Assembly (NCBI GenBank): GCA_007128675.1
Contig: SKWY01000295.1
Span: 1 to 5,862, forward strand
Direction of reading: 5' to 3'
DNA length: 5,862 nt
DNA from: Deltaproteobacteria bacterium
GTDB taxonomy: Bacteria > Myxococcota > Myxococcia > SLRQ01
Part shown: one piece after another, positions 5,696 through 5,862 of the stretch
Numbering within the stretch: the stretch's first letter is position 1
How the letters are laid out: each line of letters opens with the position of its first letter
Made by a program: the position numbers and the translations under genes
Notes under the pieces: generated by a model
Told to the model about the DNA's origin: nothing
What the model saw: the letters and a program-made list of their open reading frames with translations, nothing else
Databases searched by the model: none

Positions 5696-5862
5696 TCTGG
5701 TGACGACAAGCTACGGACAATCGCATCCACCGAGGCCAAAGGATCAGGGGCGTTTCTAATTGGCCTTCCTATGACGAGATAGTCGGCACCAGCGGCCACT
5801 GCATCGGCTGGGGTGGCGATCCTGGCCTGATCATCATCCGACGCCTCGGAAAACCTGATGCC
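5689..5862 (-). CDS. pyrF: Orotidine-5'-phosphate decarboxylase, C-terminal 57 residues (runs off the window)
   Basis: PyrF decarboxylates OMP to UMP, the last step of de novo pyrimidine synthesis, in the cytoplasm. Reading the minus strand from base 5862 gives 57 residues starting GIRF and ending SLSSPEP before a TGA. They contain the family's C-terminal signature in order: GIR (from the usual PGIR, part of the phosphate-binding region), [20 protein letters not shown] (residues 9-28 of the fragment), then [13 protein letters not shown] (29-41), in which the arginine of IGRPI binds the substrate phosphate. About three quarters of the protein (the family is usually about 230-240 residues) lies beyond the window edge. 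It is convergent with the FHA activator gene and has no functional link to secretion. Confidence 0.93.
   Translation of the reverse strand, partial: GIRFSEASDDDQARIATPADAVAAGADYLVIGRPIRNAPDPLASVDAIVRSLSSPEP

Noticed and set aside
5412..5759. 115-codon plus-strand frame starting GTG immediately after the activator stop
   Set aside because: No ribosome binding site, a highly charged product without recognisable domains, and its last 71 nt lie antisense to the clearly real pyrF end. It cannot be fully excluded.

Overview
The window carries the end of a type II secretion (T2SS) gene cluster and its neighbours. The GC content is moderate to high. GspL has a full PilM-like cytoplasmic domain, GspN is of the type seen in Leptospira, Geobacter and other deltaproteobacterial lineages, and an FHA-fused sigma-54 activator lies next door. 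Together these suggest a Myxococcota, Desulfobacterota or related 'deltaproteobacterial-type' organism. This is inferred from gene types only; no rRNA or other phylogenetic marker is present.

Layout: (1) 2-52, a possible C-terminal tail of a membrane or tail-anchored protein. (2) 53-259, an AT-rich leader with several inverted repeats, including a hairpin whose loop holds most of the gspL ribosome binding site. (3) 260-3494, a tight plus-strand operon gspL-gspM-gspN: 1-nt overlap between gspL and gspM, 2-nt gap between gspM and gspN. It encodes the inner-membrane assembly platform parts L and M plus the accessory protein N. (4) 3495-3800, a 306-nt spacer with no convincing gene but an unusual density of short dyads. 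(5) 3801-5411, a sigma-54 enhancer-binding activator with two N-terminal FHA domains, an AAA+ domain with an intact GAFTGA loop, and a Fis-type HTH. (6) 5412-5688, a convergent spacer. (7) 5689-5862 on the minus strand, the C-terminus of pyrF (orotidine-5'-phosphate decarboxylase), absent from the supplied ORF predictions because its start is outside the window.

How they may work together: GspL and GspM form the inner-membrane scaffold that links the secretion ATPase GspE to the periplasmic pseudopilus machinery. GspN is an inner-membrane-anchored periplasmic accessory protein. The FHA activator would read a threonine-phosphorylation signal and open sigma-54 promoters. Its location suggests, but does not prove, that it controls the secretion genes or their substrates. 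pyrF is a housekeeping neighbour facing the other way.

No clearly new multi-gene system is visible. The most interesting signals are the tandem FHA domains, each lacking a different half of the phosphothreonine-binding residues; the hairpin around the gspL ribosome binding site; and the dyad-rich spacer ahead of the activator gene.
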